Part shown: positions 11,500-23,254 of the stretch, piece after piece
How positions within the stretch are numbered: the first letter of the stretch is position 1
Layout of the letters: every line of letters begins with the position of its first letter
Origin: Platanthera guangdongensis
Taxonomy: Eukaryota; Streptophyta; Magnoliopsida; Asparagales; Orchidaceae
Assembly: GCA_039583875.1 (NCBI GenBank)
Contig: CM077162.1
Coordinates: forward strand, 168,101,220 to 168,165,219
Direction of reading: 5' to 3'
DNA: 64,000 nucleotides
Made by a program: the position numbers and the translations under genes
Notes under the pieces: generated by a model
What the model saw: only the letters and a program-made list of their open reading frames with translations
Told to the model about the DNA's origin: nothing
Databases searched by the model: none

Positions 11500-12072
11500 C
11501 CTCGCAACTAAATAGTTCGCAAAATCTGTAAACCAAGGCAGGGAAGAAGAACTAGTAGTTATGTTTAGGAGGCGTTCCTCGGGGAATCTGTCATTTATGT
11601 CAGATTCGACGAGTGCTTCCGCACCGGGACTTTCTAAGCGCGAGAGGTGATCGACGGCTAAATTTTCTGCGCCCTTCTTATCCCGGATCTCTAAATCAAA
11701 TTCTAGAAAGAGGAGGACCCATCAAAGAAAATGGGGTTTCACATCATTTTTAGCTAATAAATATTTAAGTGCGGAGTGATCGGTAAATACGATAAATTTA
11801 GATAGCGTTATATACGAGCGAAACTTATCAAAAGCGAAAACGACGGCTAAGAGTTCCTTTTTCATTGTGGTGTAATTTACTTGTGCGGAAGTGAGCGTCT
11901 TGCTAGCGTAATAAATTGGATGAAAATGTTTTTCTACGCTTTGGCAAAGAACCGAACCTAAGGCAATATCACTAGCGTCGCACATAATTTTGAACGGAAG
12001 GGACAAATCGGGCTCTACTAAAATGGGTGAATTGATAAGTTTTTGTTTTATGAAATTAAATGCAGACTCGCA
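11500..12072 (-). pseudogene. RNase H region of T
   Basis: The frame 12006-11722 encodes a Ty3/gypsy RNase H (CDASDIALGSVLCQ, YYASKTLTSAQVNY, FTDHSALKYLL). It ends at a stop at 11722 inside the conserved PHFLRW-type segment. The rest can be followed to the integrase linker (LAVDHLSRLE). The link to the RT frame is broken by a stop near 12073. Confidence 0.85.
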
Positions 12073-12765
12073 TTAGCTACTAAAGACAAAATTTGATTCT
12101 TTTTCCAAGAGGCGAGTAAGGGGCTTTGTTATTTTTGACAAATCTTGAATGAAACGTCGGTAAAAGCCCGCATGGCCAAAGAAACTCCTAATAGATTTTA
12201 TGTATGTTGGTATCGGAAGTTTTTCTATAATTTCTACCTTGGCCTTATCCACCTCCATCCCCTTAGACGAAATTATATGGCCGAGAACCAAACCTTCGCG
12301 AACCATAAAGTTACACTTTTCCCAATTTAAAACGAGATGTGTGTCCTCGCATCGCTGGAGGACACGATCTAGATTTCGAAGATAAGACGGGAAAGAGCGT
12401 CCAAAAATAGAAAAGTCATCCATAAAGACTTCCATAATCTCTCCTACCAGCTTGCCAAAAATTGCCAGAATACATCTTTGGAATGTAGCTGGCGCAATGT
12501 AGAGGCCAAATGGCATTCTTCGGTAGGCAAAGGTGCCAAACGGGCAGGTAAAAGTTGATTTCTCTTGATCATCGGGGGAAATGGTGATTTGGAAAACCCC
12601 CGATAAACCATAAAAAAACAATAAAATGAATGACCAGATAAACGCTCCAGAACTTAGTCTAAAAATTGTAGCGGAAAATGGTCTTTACGGGTGACATCAT
12701 TTAGTTTTCTATAATCGATGCACACCCGCCAACCCATAACAGTACGAGTTGGGACGAGTTCACAC
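12073..12765 (-). pseudogene. Reverse transcriptase of T, N-terminus missing
   Basis: Frame 12621-12073 holds the RT core with STFTCPFGTFAYRRMPFGL and the catalytic VFMDDFSIFG (about 12410-12430), typical of Athila. Upstream, the LVPTRTVMGWRVCIDYRKLN-like segment can be read to about 12765, where the sequence changes abruptly to element G protease. A frame change lies near 12630. Everything normally 5' of this point is absent. Confidence 0.9.
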
Positions 12766-13182
12766 ATTCATGCATCATGCTTCACAAACTCGTCCAAAGA
12801 CTTACATCATTCATCCCAATATTATTAAATGAATCTTTACAAGATTTCATGAGTTAATCGTTTGTACAACCAAGGTTTATCCAAAACCATATATAATAAA
12901 TTCACCAAATCCATTACATCACTTGCCCAGAGTAAGATATAATTTTGGCATCCCCAACACCGTTTCATGGGTTTCAAAAAGTTTTCCTTCAAAATGGACT
13001 TCCAAATCGCACTTGGCGGACAAAGACATCTCGGAGACGTTTGGGAGGCGTACTCTATGAGTGATACTGGTGAAATATTGCACGCCACTTAAATATTTCA
13101 CAAAATCCACCGAGATATATGAATGAGTGGCACAGGGTATCAAATAGAGTGTGGGCTGGTTTTTTACTAACTATCACGGTGC
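12765..13182 (-). pseudogene. Element G protease fragment, duplicated right copy
   Basis: This aligns with 5161-5577 at a constant offset of 7604 (7605 after a 1-bp insertion at CACAGGG). I count roughly 20 differences by eye. The insertion breaks the protease frame, which resumes at MIPCATHSYISVDFV. It ends at 13182, next to CTAAG and the T LTR, exactly as the left copy meets the left LTR. Confidence 0.85.
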
Positions 13183-15396
13183 CTAAGTATCGATTATAAA
13201 AATTTCAACTAGATTTCTGCACAATTTTAGGCAAGCTAAGTGATGGCCGGCGAACAGACTATTATTTAGGTGGTTGGTTCGATGAGTCGAACGCCGCGGG
13301 CTTGCTAAAAAGCGAGTTTTTAACGAAAAGAGGTAAGTGCACCTATCGTATGTAGTACTCGTTATTCGGGAGAATACCGAGGTTGTATTGTTCTCAGGGT
13401 CGGGTTGACTATTCATGCTCCTTCAGGATGACTATTAATTTACTGAAAGTAAGGTGGAATTTTAGTTAACTAAAGAGGGAAAAAACAAAAGAGAGCGAAA
13501 AAGATTTAGAAAATTCGAAGAAGGGTTAACGCTCGGCGCCAAATCGAATTAAGACTAAAATAACTTTTAATAATTATTGAACTAAGTTTTCAATTTAATA
13601 AAAGGCAACTTGGCCGTGGAGGTTCCACAGTTATGAGCTCACCTAGCTATAGTAATATCGCTCACCTGAACGCTAAGACTATTCCTCCGAACAATAGTCT
13701 GACGAAGTATTTCTCTTAACGTCCGCTTTACGCTAAGAAACCCGCTATTGGGTGAGGAACCCAATCCGGAAGAATTACGCTTGACCTCTCTCGAGGGTAT
13801 GCACGCAACTCTCTTTACCAAGGGGTGATCTGTCCATACGCACGCCCTCTCGGCTAATTAGCGTATGGATAATGAAAATAGGGCCCACACATCGATATGT
13901 GGTCCTACGCGTCGTTAACCTGGGGTAAACCTTAAGTCCTAAAATTAAAGTGAAAATAAAGAACTTTAATTATTTCAAATCATTTTTATGTCCAAATGCT
14001 CTTCAATATCGAGGCTAATAACGATTAGCCACTCATCGGTATGGGGACGACTTTATAATTTGATGAGGCGCGAGTTCGTAACTAAGCGCTAAAGGGTTAT
14101 AAGAAGAAGACATAAAAATAACAAACATTTAGAAAACTTAAAAAGTTAGCTAATACGAGAACTCACGCACACTTCAAATTATAAATAAAACAGAAACTAA
14201 GTTACAAAAAAAGAAAATTACAAGTCCTACTCAAACGAGTAGGCGGGAAATAAAGGGCACGTCATTTAACTCTTAACGAGTAGGCGAAAATAAATACATA
14301 CCATTTAACTTTTAACGAGTAGGCAAAAATAAATGCGCACACGCACACACTCGACATGAAACCAACACACACACTCACTCTACTGAAAATGAAAACGCAC
14401 ACACTTGCGTAAATGAAAAATGCACAAACACTACAAAAAAAGTAAAACATACACACGCACTCTACATAAATTGAAAGGAAGCAATAAAATTATCCCCAAC
14501 ACACACGCACTCTACATAATTGAAGAAAGCATGAAAAATTATCTCATAAACTCACACACTCTACATAATTTAAGAAAGCATTAAACATTATTCTCATACA
14601 CTCACTCACACATCATGAAATTTTAAAAGAACAAAATGAAAACCTAGCTCATACACTCACACACACAAATAAAGAGAAAAAAAGTTACTTTAAAAATTAA
14701 AATTACAAGAATCCTATTCCTAAAGCTTACCAAAAACACATAAAAAGAACAAATAAAAAGAGAATGAGCAAAAAGTTTTTCAAAATAAAGCTAAAATCAA
14801 AGGTGCTCAAATATTAAAACTATAACTTTTTCATTCTTAAGAGTTCATAAAAGTGATAAAAAAAGTTTAAATAAAATTTTAAAAGAACAAAAGGTTTACA
14901 ATCCTAAAAGAAAAGCTAAGTAAAAAAATCAAATTCACTTTAATACCACTTTTACAAATTCATAAGAATGAAATAAAAGAACACTAAAAGAGAACATGGA
15001 GAAAAAGAGAAGAAAACTTAATACAACATTTCATTTAAAAATAAAATCTCTAACAAAACCTAACATGGAGACAAACTAAAAGTATAGAAAGTAAATAAAT
15101 TACACTCATACATACACACACACACACTTTCATAAAGAGACGAACAAAGAAATACAAAGGGATAAAATGAGAAAGAGATAAGCCACACAAATGCATTTTC
15201 ATGCCATGTAGAGAGAGAAAATCAAACATTTTTATTATCATAATGAAACTATTACAAGTCTAAAGCTAAATCAAAAACAAACATGAGGCGAATGGGGAGA
15301 AATCTCCTTACATAGCCAGAGAATCCACGGGTGCAACCCACAAAACATACTAAAGTGGCTCAAAAATGTGAACCTTTGGACCTTACAGAAATGGGC

Positions 15397-15404
15397 TATT
15401 TATA
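15397..15404 (-). promoter_or_regulatory. TATA box of T right LTR
   Basis: TATAAATA on the minus strand, immediately downstream of the U3 array at 15424-15860. Confidence 0.7.
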
Positions 15405-15423
15405 AAGAAAATTTTCCAAGTAC

Positions 15424-15860
15424 ATGCCCTCCGACACGGGCGTGTCGGGGGGGCGTGTCACTACTATTCATGAGGTGATCGTCGAATTGACGGGAATGTT
15501 GACTTCGCGGCTGTACACGAGGATGTCACGCCCCAGGTCACGGGCGTGACGGTTGGCGTGTCGGGGAGGTGGAACTAGGTGCGGGTTGCGTCAAAAGTCA
15601 CTGACGGCGTCTTGTTGGGCCAGGTGGAGGAGACACGCCCTACGTCATTGTCGTGTCGCTGGACGTGTCGGGTTGGTCGACGATCGTCGAGCGAGTTTCG
15701 TCGAGCGCGTGACACGGGCCTTGGTCACGGGTCGTGTCAAATGACACGGGCGTGTGACCGGGCGTGGCAAACGTTTCTTCTCAAATTCATTTGATTCCAT
15801 GGGAAATGAAGTGTCACGGCTTGGTCACGAGCATGACCCATATTACATTGGCGTGACTTG
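15424..15860 (-). repeat. U3 array of ACACGGGCGTGT-type words in T right LTR
   Basis: Copies of GACACGGGCGTGTC and partial forms, plus GGTCGACGATCGTCGAGCG, at irregular spacing. Open frames on the plus strand (15553-15794) are by-products. Confidence 0.85.
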
Positions 15861-16028
15861 GCAAAATTTGACATTTTCCTGAAAATTTTGGAAATCAAAA
15901 TAAACTTAGGTTAGAAAAAATTTTTACAAACAGGAACAATTTATTAAATAAAAATAAACAAAATAACAAAAAGAAACTAAAATGACTAATTTAATGTACA
16001 TAAAAATAGGTATATTTACAACCTATCA

Positions 16029-17193
16029 CTAAGGACAAATGCATATAACCTATTAAACAAATTACAACATACCTGTAATCACATCCTCAGGATTCCGCTC
16101 TTGAGTCATTTGCAGAGCGAACATCTGTTCCCGTAGAGGTCCCGAATTACTTCCTTGCGGTCCTCGTCCTCGCTGAGCCACAGGAGGGGCAATAGGGACA
16201 TCTCTACCTAGTCGCTGGAAAAAACGCTGGATGTGGCCCGACTGGTTACACCGATAATAGACTTCCTCAAAGGTCCTCCTAATTTTTGGTGAGGTTGTAA
16301 CTGCTGCGGTGGAGGTAGTGTTAACTACGGGGCCGGATGTTTCATCCTAAATTTTGATGGAAATAGACACCACCTCTTTGGTTTCCTCTTCCACCTCTAC
16401 TATTATGTCTCCATCTGAAGCTGGGTCCTGCTTCAATCACGCCCTCAACGGGTCTCTTATTACTAGCCTGGACCCCCAAATGGTCTACTTCCAATCTCTT
16501 TGCCATATATAAAATCTTTTCCAGGCTTGAGTCCGCTATAAACAAAAGTGCTTGCCATTGGGGATCTCACCACCCTTTGTAGAACAACTTCACATATCCA
16601 TGATGATCCAAATCATAGGATTCAGTGAACCTGGCGAGGTGCTGAAACTCCCATTAATATTCCACAACTGAATTCGATCCCTATTTCAATTATAGGAATC
16701 TTTCATCGAGCTCATCTCGAGCAGTGGAGGGAACAAACTATTCTAAGAAGGCCTCGAAAAACTCATTCCAGCTGATGTCGGTGTATACACATCCTTGAAA
16801 AGTGGATCCCATAAGGGACTTCCATCACCTTTTTGCATGCGACACTAGTACACACATAGCTAAGGTAACATCCATACTGGTTGGGAATCTGATTGCAGCC
16901 ATCAGTTCTTGTACAATGTCTAGTCATTCCTTAGTATGAATAGCCAACTCAATCCTATGGTAGATGGGTGGAGAAAGAGCTCGAAAGGTAATCAACCAAT
17001 TAGAGCCCGGGTCCTGTTGCTGCACTGGAGCCTGCTGAGACTCGAAGGCATCCAAGATTCTAGTTAGGGTCTGCCCAACTCTGATTGTTGGAATGGAGTA
17101 GGGATTGGAGGGGTAGGAATGCCCGTCGCTGACTCTGTATTTACCAGAATCGATGAATAAAGGTACAAACCTAATGTTAGGTTGGCTAATCAT
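16029..17193 (-). pseudogene. gag: Gag of element G (Retrotrans_gag type)
   Basis: On the minus strand a start-like segment at 17193 leads into NWLITFRAL, then a matrix/capsid region with WWKSLMG, SWNEFFEAFLE-FVPSTARDELDERFL and SNSVVEY-WEFQHLARF, the pattern of chromovirus gag. Near 16245 there is a zinc-knuckle-like CYRCNQSGHIQRF segment, and it ends ERNPEDVITGM before the T insertion. Many stops interrupt it (near 16921, 16740, 16690, 16345). Between VITGM and the T LTR lie about 40 bp with stops. Confidence 0.75.
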
Positions 17194-17649
17194 AAGGTAT
17201 CAACTGGACATCCTTAGTGCGAATTACATATGGGCACACCACTGCTTCCGATATGTCAGTTTGACCTCAGACTTAACACTCAAGTGGGGGTGGCATCATT
17301 GTTCGGTGATATACTTAGTTCAGGATCATTACAGCGGAAGTGTTGTGGGCCCATAACCTATATGTCAGAGGCTCTTTTGAGCCAACATCTCTCCTATTTC
17401 ATAACTAAAGATCTAACACCGATGGAGAGGGTAGGAAGCTCACCTCATTTCTGACCATAGATCTCATTATCCTCCTTAGCAGAATGTTTGGTTTCCTCAT
17501 TGGTGTCATTCTTCATGGAGAGAGAGTTCACCCGTCAACCTTGTCTCCTGCGATAGAGTTTGGCATTGAGCGAATCGCGAAGTTACAAGTCCTATAAACA
17601 AAATAAAGATTTCGTCCCCGAAATCAGGCTAAGTCTATGTAGAAAACAA
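17194..17649 (-). other. Unresolved LTR/leader remnant between G2 and G
   Basis: This lies between the pol end of G2 (right) and the gag start of G (left), both minus strand, where a shared or truncated LTR would be expected. It has the post-pol chromovirus signature TTTCGGGGACGAAATC near 17605-17620 and TGTAACTTCGCG just after it. No matching terminus or second copy is visible. Short frames are not convincing. Confidence 0.45.
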
Positions 17650-18380
17650 AGAATGAAGAATTACAAGGTATGCGTTTAAGTTTACCTTAGGGAAACAACT
17701 CCGGGTAGTGCCTCAGTATCAAGTCCACCGGCTCCCAGGTATACTCCTCTCCCCCATGATTAGACCATTGAACCTTCACCAAAGGAACACTCTTTTGCTG
17801 CAAACTTCTTATCTCCTTGTCCACTATCCGCACCGGCTCTAGTCGAACATACCTATCAGTTGCTACTCTTCCATTTGTAGCAGGGACATACTGATCGGGA
17901 CATTATAATGCTTTCCAAAGCGGTGACACATGAAAGACATCGGGCAAATTTTCTAGCTCAGGTGATAGCTCCAACCGATAGGCAAGAGGGCCAATCCTTT
18001 CCAATATGATATATGGCCCGACATATCTCGGGCTAAGAATCTTCCTACCGCGCACACGTGACACTCCATGCATTAGCCCGATCTTCATGAACACTTTGTC
18101 ACCCACTTGATAATCCATCATCTAGTGCTTTACATTATAGTACTTTGTCTGCCGACTCTGAACCTCTAGCATGCGGTCTCGTATTAATCTAACCATGACA
18201 TCAGGGTCATAAATATATTCCACTCCCAAAGTCTTCGGTTCCTCATCCTGCACCCATGATAATGAATTTTTACACCTCCTCCCATAGAGTGCTTTATAGG
18301 GTGCCATTTCGATTCTAACTTGATAACAATTATTATATGAAAACTCCACTAGCGACAGAAGACTTCCTTATGGCTCACCC
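17650..18380 (-). pseudogene. pol: Integrase C-terminus and chromodomain of element G2
   Basis: It continues the integrase interrupted by C2: EFSYNNCYQ and APYKALYGRRC (core end), LIRDRMLEVQSRQTKYYN, then GDKVFMKIGLMHGVSRVRGRK and LSPRYVGPYIILERIGPLAYRLELS, DVFHVSPL, and a chromodomain-like VKVQWSNHGGEEYTWEP with YPELF. In-frame stops lie at about 18121 and 17900. The order matches element A at 3-530, so both are chromoviruses. Confidence 0.85.
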
Positions 18381-18663
18381 TGAAAGTGCAGCTAGATCTG
18401 ATGTACTCTAGAGGGGGGTGAATAGAGTATATGGTGCTTGAAAACTTTTTACAACAATTGTTGTAATGTGAGTGAGCAGGGAAGCTGTTAATAAATCTAA
18501 TCACAGAACTAAACTAATCATAAGCTAATCACAGAACAATCACAGCCAAAAACAAAAATAAAGACAAGCAAGCCAGAAGACACAAGGAAATATAGTGGTT
18601 CCCCTAAACTTGGGTACATCCACTCTTCTACCACCCTAGGTAGGAATCCATTGCAGGAAGAGT

Positions 18664-18792
18664 TGATCAGGTGTCCTGGGCACCAATGAGCTTTTAATAA
18701 GGTGCTCAAAAACCAAATCAGATTTTTTGATCAGGTGTCTTGCCACCAATGAGCTTTTGACAAGGTGCTCAAAAACCAAGTTCAAACTTTTG
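18664..18792 (+). repeat. 64-bp tandem duplication in C2 LTR
   Basis: GATCAGGTGTC...CACCAATGAGCTTTT...AAGGTGCTCAAAAACC occurs twice with period 64 (18665 and 18729). The same duplication is present in the right LTR near 29214-29330, so it predates this insertion. Confidence 0.85.
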
Positions 18793-19439
18793 AAGGGAGT
18801 TTGAGAAACCCTTTACAGAGATGGGGGTGAGAGAGTGATGGAAGTCTTCTCTTTCTCAAACAGCTGAGAAGACTAAGTGGATTTGATGGTGTCAAAGCTC
18901 CCCCTGAGTCCTTGAGATCTTCAGGAAAAGAAGCTTTGCTATAGGGTGATAGGCCTTCAAAAGTTGATCTCCAGCAAAAGATGATTTCAGCAACAGCTGA
19001 AATGTTAGGTGTCTGGAGTCTTGAAAGCTGTTGGCCTTGAACACTTGAGACAAGGGAGATCAGAAGATTTCAGAAAATTTGATCTTCTTGGATGTGTGTT
19101 CTTCAAAGAATTCTTTGAGACAGAGAATATTTTGTGCTTGTTCTGAAGATTACTGATGTTTGTCTGTCTGTTTGTTATGAGAGATTCAAAAAATTCTTCT
19201 TGTCTTTTATTCTCTAGTACTGAATAGAAAAACATCCTCTGTCAAGAATAGTCGTTGGCCTGCATTAATTACATCCTTAATTGCAAAATGTCTTCTGGAG
19301 GAAAGTCCATAGAAATATTCCTTGAAAATCCCTTGAAACTTGGTGCAGAAATAAATGAAAACGGCTAGAAAATCTTATGAATTAATTGCTGAATAACTCC
19401 TTAACTGATCTGAATTTGAATCTTGAAAATCCTTGAAGT

Positions 19440-19740
19440 CGTCAGAAAACGTCGAACTGAGCTCTGCTATCGTCGAACTGAGCTCAGCGATATGGATTTA
19501 TACTGCAACAAAATATCGTCGATCTGAGCTGAAAGATCGTTGAACTGAGCTCAGAGATAGAGATCCAAAGCTGAGTCAATGATCGTCGAACTGAGCTCGC
19601 AGATCGTCGAATGGAGTTCGACGATTTGATGAATTTGAGCTCAGTGATCGTCGAATGGAGTTCGACGATCTATCAAAGTTGAGCTAGACGATCGTCGATC
19701 GGAGTTCGACGAATCGTCGTGCTGAGCTCGACGATATGAC
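19440..19740 (-). repeat. U3 array of ATCGTCGA/TCGACGAT inverted words, C2 3' LTR
   Basis: About ten copies of a word with 8-bp arms ATCGTCGA and TCGACGAT around a short GAG-containing loop (AACTGAGC or AATGGAGT), at irregular spacing. Many copies have one degenerate arm. Confidence 0.9.
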
Positions 19741-19907
19741 TTAGTCTCAAACTGCAAAAGTCTTGGTCTTGAGGGCAGCTTCCAAACTTAGACTTCTAAC
19801 CCTTAGACTCAATTCTAATTGACCTTTAGAACTATACATGAGGTCAAACATTGGTTTCCTAGAGACATAGTGATCCTGACCCAAATTAGTAATAGGATGT
19901 TCCAACA

Positions 19908-19923
19908 ATCTCCCCCTATTTGG
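19908..19923 (-). other. Polypurine tract of C2
   Basis: CCAAATAGGGGGAGAT on the minus strand, directly before the LTR start TGTTGGAAC. The same tract adjoins the C3 and C4 3' LTRs. Confidence 0.85.
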
Positions 19924-20074
19924 GTTAGGATTACTATTTACAGAGTTTGGAAAAATTTAAATAACAACATACAAGCAACAATACAGAAAAGCAAACAACT
20001 GGACATAGCAGAACCACAGATATATATCATCCCATATAATAATCAGAAATTAAGATGATTGTCACCTTACATTG

Positions 20075-22978
20075 TCATTTCTTTTCCTTGCCCTTAATGA
20101 GTTTGATTTCTCTGTTGGGGTTGAGGGCTTCCTTCTTTGATCTTGTATCATCTGCTGCACCTAAAGTGGTTTGCTGTTTGGGCCTGGGAACTACAGCTTC
20201 AGGATGCCGCTCCATGTATCTGTTAGAATCAAAAAATTTGCTTGACCCATATCTTTCCAACTCTTTCTTTCTCTTTTCAGACATTGTAGAGATGTTGGAG
20301 GAGTCTCTTCCTTGCTCTTTAGCTTTCTTGATCTGATCCAGTGCAGCAAGCTCTTTCATCCTTACAGTCCAAGCAGATGGATTGTTCTCAGGGTCTTCAA
20401 AAGGTACTTGTGGCTCATATCTATTATAAGGGTTATCTTGAAGAGGCCTGGATGAAACAGTTTCCTTCAATTTATAGGGAAAAGGACCAGAGGTGGTGTC
20501 AGATGATGTTTGTCCTTCCCTGGAGTAGGGATGTTGCCTTGAGTATCTTTTATAGTAAACCTGGACTTCTCTTTGATTGCCTCTATATCCTCCTCTTCTG
20601 GATTGAGAACCCCTGGACTGGCTTCCCCTATGATAGGATCTAGCATGTTGCTGATAGGGGGTTTGACTTCTAGCAGGGGGTTGAGCAGCTGAACTTCCAC
20701 CTGCACCTGCATCAGGAGGAGGTGGTGGAGGAGGATGAGAATGTTGGAATTGATAAGAGCCCTTTTCATATTTCCTTTTCTTCTTCATTGCTTTGAGTTG
20801 ATTCTTTGAGTATTGCATCCAGTGCTCAGTTATGGGGCAATCATGGAGAATATAGTATGGTATATCATTGTTATACTTGACCTTGGCAGGAGGTACTCTC
20901 TTCATGGCTTTGCTCCTTGCCTTTCTCTTCCTGGCAATGGTAGCAGAAGAATCACCAGAATCTATTCTAAACTCATCACTTTCAGAACTTTGATCATCAT
21001 AAAGGGCATCAATCTTCTTCATCAAATCTTTCTTGAGCTATATTAAAGCAGATGAGGCAGCATAGGTTGAAGTAGCAGAAGTTGAAGCAGTAACAGTAGT
21101 GACAACATCGGATATAGAAGGTGTGGCAGTTGAAATTGAGGCAGAAGCAGTAACAACAGTAGTTGGGACAGCAGCAGTTTCACTGATAGAAACAGCATTA
21201 TCAGCAGCAGAAATATCAGCAGGAAATGCAGAAGGCTCAAACTCATGTGCCTCTGTCATAAGGATCTCCTTAGAAATTGGCTCATCAGCAGTAACAGAAG
21301 TATCATCAAAACTTTCAGCAGCAGGAGGGGCAGCAACATCAGAAACAAACACACTGCTTTCAGCAGAAGTAGCAGCATAAACTGAGTTGACAAATGAAGT
21401 GATGATGCTGGGGTCACAGCAAGAGAAAGGCACAAGGGCCTTGGACAGATCCTCTGGGGGCTGGATAGCAACTATCTCTGGAAGACAAGCTTTCTCTGGC
21501 AGACATCTGAAATATATAGAATCAAATTTTGAGTGCAAAGACCTGAGGTCTATTGCAAAGACTGCAGTAGGAGGAACTGGATCTTGAGACACAGCAGCAG
21601 GAGCAGCAGTAATAGGAGCTGAAGAAACAGCAATAGCAGCAGCAGCAGTAGGCAGACTCACTTCATAGGGCATCTCCCCCTACCTAGATTCAGACATGGC
21701 TGGATCAAGGCACACTGCTGAAGGGGCTGCCCGAGGGAATAGAGAGGAGAGCCTAGCAGAAAGGGATACCACTGACAGGAGTAATGGATCCAAGGAGGTC
21801 TCCAAAAGAGATAGCCTGGGGGCTAGCAATTCATAAAGCCTGTCCGCAAGGGCTGGAATGTCTACTTGCTCAGTAGTGACTGGAGCAGAGGTAGAGGATG
21901 GAGGTGTAGCTGTTGGTGAGGGTAGTGGAGAGCTAGTGTAGTGGGGAAGGGATGGTTGAGGTGTGGGTAAAGTGGATATGGAGGACAGTGGGGTGAAGGT
22001 GAGTTGGTCAATGATTTCTTGCAGAAGATCTTGATAAGATGTTGAGGATGAGGGTAGCTCAGGAGGAGAGGATGGTGAATCATCCATGAAGGAATCATCA
22101 ATGAGGTTGAAGGAGGGAATGGAGGGTGATGAAGTGGCATCTGGTCGAGGGTAGGAGTATAAAGGATGGAATTGTTCTGTTATGGTTGGAAGAGTAGGGA
22201 TTGGAGATGGTATGGATGTTGGAGAGGGGCTGGAGATGATGATGGTGGAGGGAGTTTGAATGGTAGATGGAATGGGAAGAGATGCAATTGGAGGAGGAGG
22301 AGGAGAGGCATCAGCAGGCAGGTCATCTGCAGGGGCAGAGACCTGAGGGGAAGTGACTCTGATAGTCCTGGTGCCTGAAGGAGTGTTGGAAGAGGGTCTA
22401 CTGGGCTTGATGATCTGTCTGTCCCATTTACCAAAAAGGGCACAAGACAGTCTTTTGGAAGCATTTATGTGTATCCCAGAGGATACCAGCAAAGCAGGGC
22501 ACCTATTCTGCAGAAAAATTCCTAAAATCCTTCCAAAGTTTACAAAACTCTTATTAATTTTCTTCTTAATGAGGTCAAAGAAGACCTCTCCCCAATTCAG
22601 GTTCTTCCTGTCTACTAGGGCTCCCATTAGGTAGAGCTGATAACTGGAAATTGTATCATGAGCAGAGTGATTAGCCAGTAGGACTTTCCCAACAACATCA
22701 GCCAGGAATCTGTATTCCACAGAAAGATTCTTTTTCAATAGCTTGCTAGGGTTAGCCTCAGAGTGACCCATTCTGGCAAGCAAGTGAGCATATTCTTCTA
22801 CAGACAAATCAGTAGAATCTCCACCAGTTCTTAACTCAAAAACCTCTGTTAGAATTGCTGGGGTCAAAGGTACCTGAGTGCCAGAGATTGATCCAACAAT
22901 GGTGTTGTGGTCCTGATTGTGGGCAGTGTAGACCCACTCTTTGATTTCATCAGAAGCAAGCTTAATCCTTGTAGTCAT
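20075..22978 (-). CDS. ORF3 of C2: accessory protein downstream of RNase H
   Basis: About 968 codons, interrupted only by two in-frame TAGs (21680-21682 and about 21035-21037). The three open segments are therefore one ORF. Residues about 1-210 form a globular domain shared with C4 ORF3: I-GT--LT, VEYRFLADVVGKVLL, HD--SSYQLYLM, LNWGEVFFDLIK, FGRILGIFL. It resembles the domain often annotated in plants as putative plant transposon protein. A Pro/Ser/Thr-rich linker follows (about 215-390), then an Ala/Ser/Thr-rich region and a basic, Gln/Arg-rich C-terminus with NPNREIKLIKGKEKK. I see no signal peptide or convincing membrane segment, so an envelope role is not supported. Function is unknown. 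Confidence 0.75.
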
Positions 22979-23230
22979 GATTGCAGCAAGTTTCTGCTCT
23001 TTGAATAGCTCTAAGATATCCTAAAAACCTGGTCTGTTGTGCTGAAGGATTCCATGTCTATGTCGAAGCCAGCATCAAATTTCATAGGCGGCGAGAACAG
23101 TAACAGACACATCCATAGTTACCTGCAAAGATTCAACAAACAAAACGACCAAGTGCAGAAATGTTTGGAGGGAAAGAAAGTTTTTGCAGAGGAATCGAAA
23201 GCGCAAAAGAGAACGACGGTGAAAAATGAA

Positions 23231-23237
23231 TTTTATA
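23231..23237 (-). promoter_or_regulatory. Possible TATA box upstream of C2 ORF3
   Basis: TATAAAA on the minus strand, about 250 nt upstream of the ORF3 ATG (22978) and immediately downstream of the internal word array at 23255-23530. This is the same order as array-TATA in LTR U3 regions of relatives. Confidence 0.4.
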
Positions 23238-23254
23238 TTAGGGTTCGACGCAGA

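Larger units (their letters stand above)
5583..16028 (-). mobile_element. Element T: Athila-like Ty3/gypsy element, rearranged
   Basis: Two related LTRs (5583-8445 and 13188-16028) flank minus-strand pol. The RT/RNase H/integrase sequence is of the Athila type (FMDDFS catalytic box, QRCEDTHLVLNWEKCNFM segment). The gag, protease and N-terminal RT are missing. In their place, between pol and the right LTR, is 418 bp of element G protease. No primer-binding site follows the right LTR. The right LTR is flanked on both sides by CTAAG, as a solo LTR would be. Confidence 0.8.
13188..16028 (-). repeat. Right LTR of T, flanked by CTAAG on both sides
   Basis: The minus-strand start is TGATAGGTTG (16028) and the other edge is TATCGATT (13188). 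CTAAG lies at 13183-13187 and again at 16029-16033, a perfect 5-bp target-site duplication. Element G sequence is present on both sides (protease left, gag right), so locally it looks like a solo LTR in G. It carries TATAAATA at 15397-15404, the hairpin CCTACTCAAACGAGTAGG at 14226-14243, and the U3 array at 15424-15860. One terminus is not the canonical TG/CA. Confidence 0.85.
18381..19907 (-). repeat. 3' LTR of C2
   Basis: Plus-strand ends are TGAAAGTGC and GTTCCAACA. It is closely similar to 28930-30462. It holds CTAGAGGGGGGTGAATAG near its plus-strand left end and the block TGGTTCC...TTGGGTACATCCACT shared with C3 and C4. It also holds a 64-bp tandem duplication (18664-18792) and the U3 word array at 19440-19740. 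I see no clear TATA box. Confidence 0.95.

Noticed and set aside
16029..16070. A possible intron in G (AGGTATGT ... TTAG) between gag and the T LTR
   Set aside because: The short segment has splice-like ends, but TTAG coincides with the target duplication and G is decayed; nothing else supports splicing.
20075..22978. C2 ORF3 as a captured host gene
   Set aside because: A homologous ORF is at the same place in C3 and C4, so it belongs to the element lineage.
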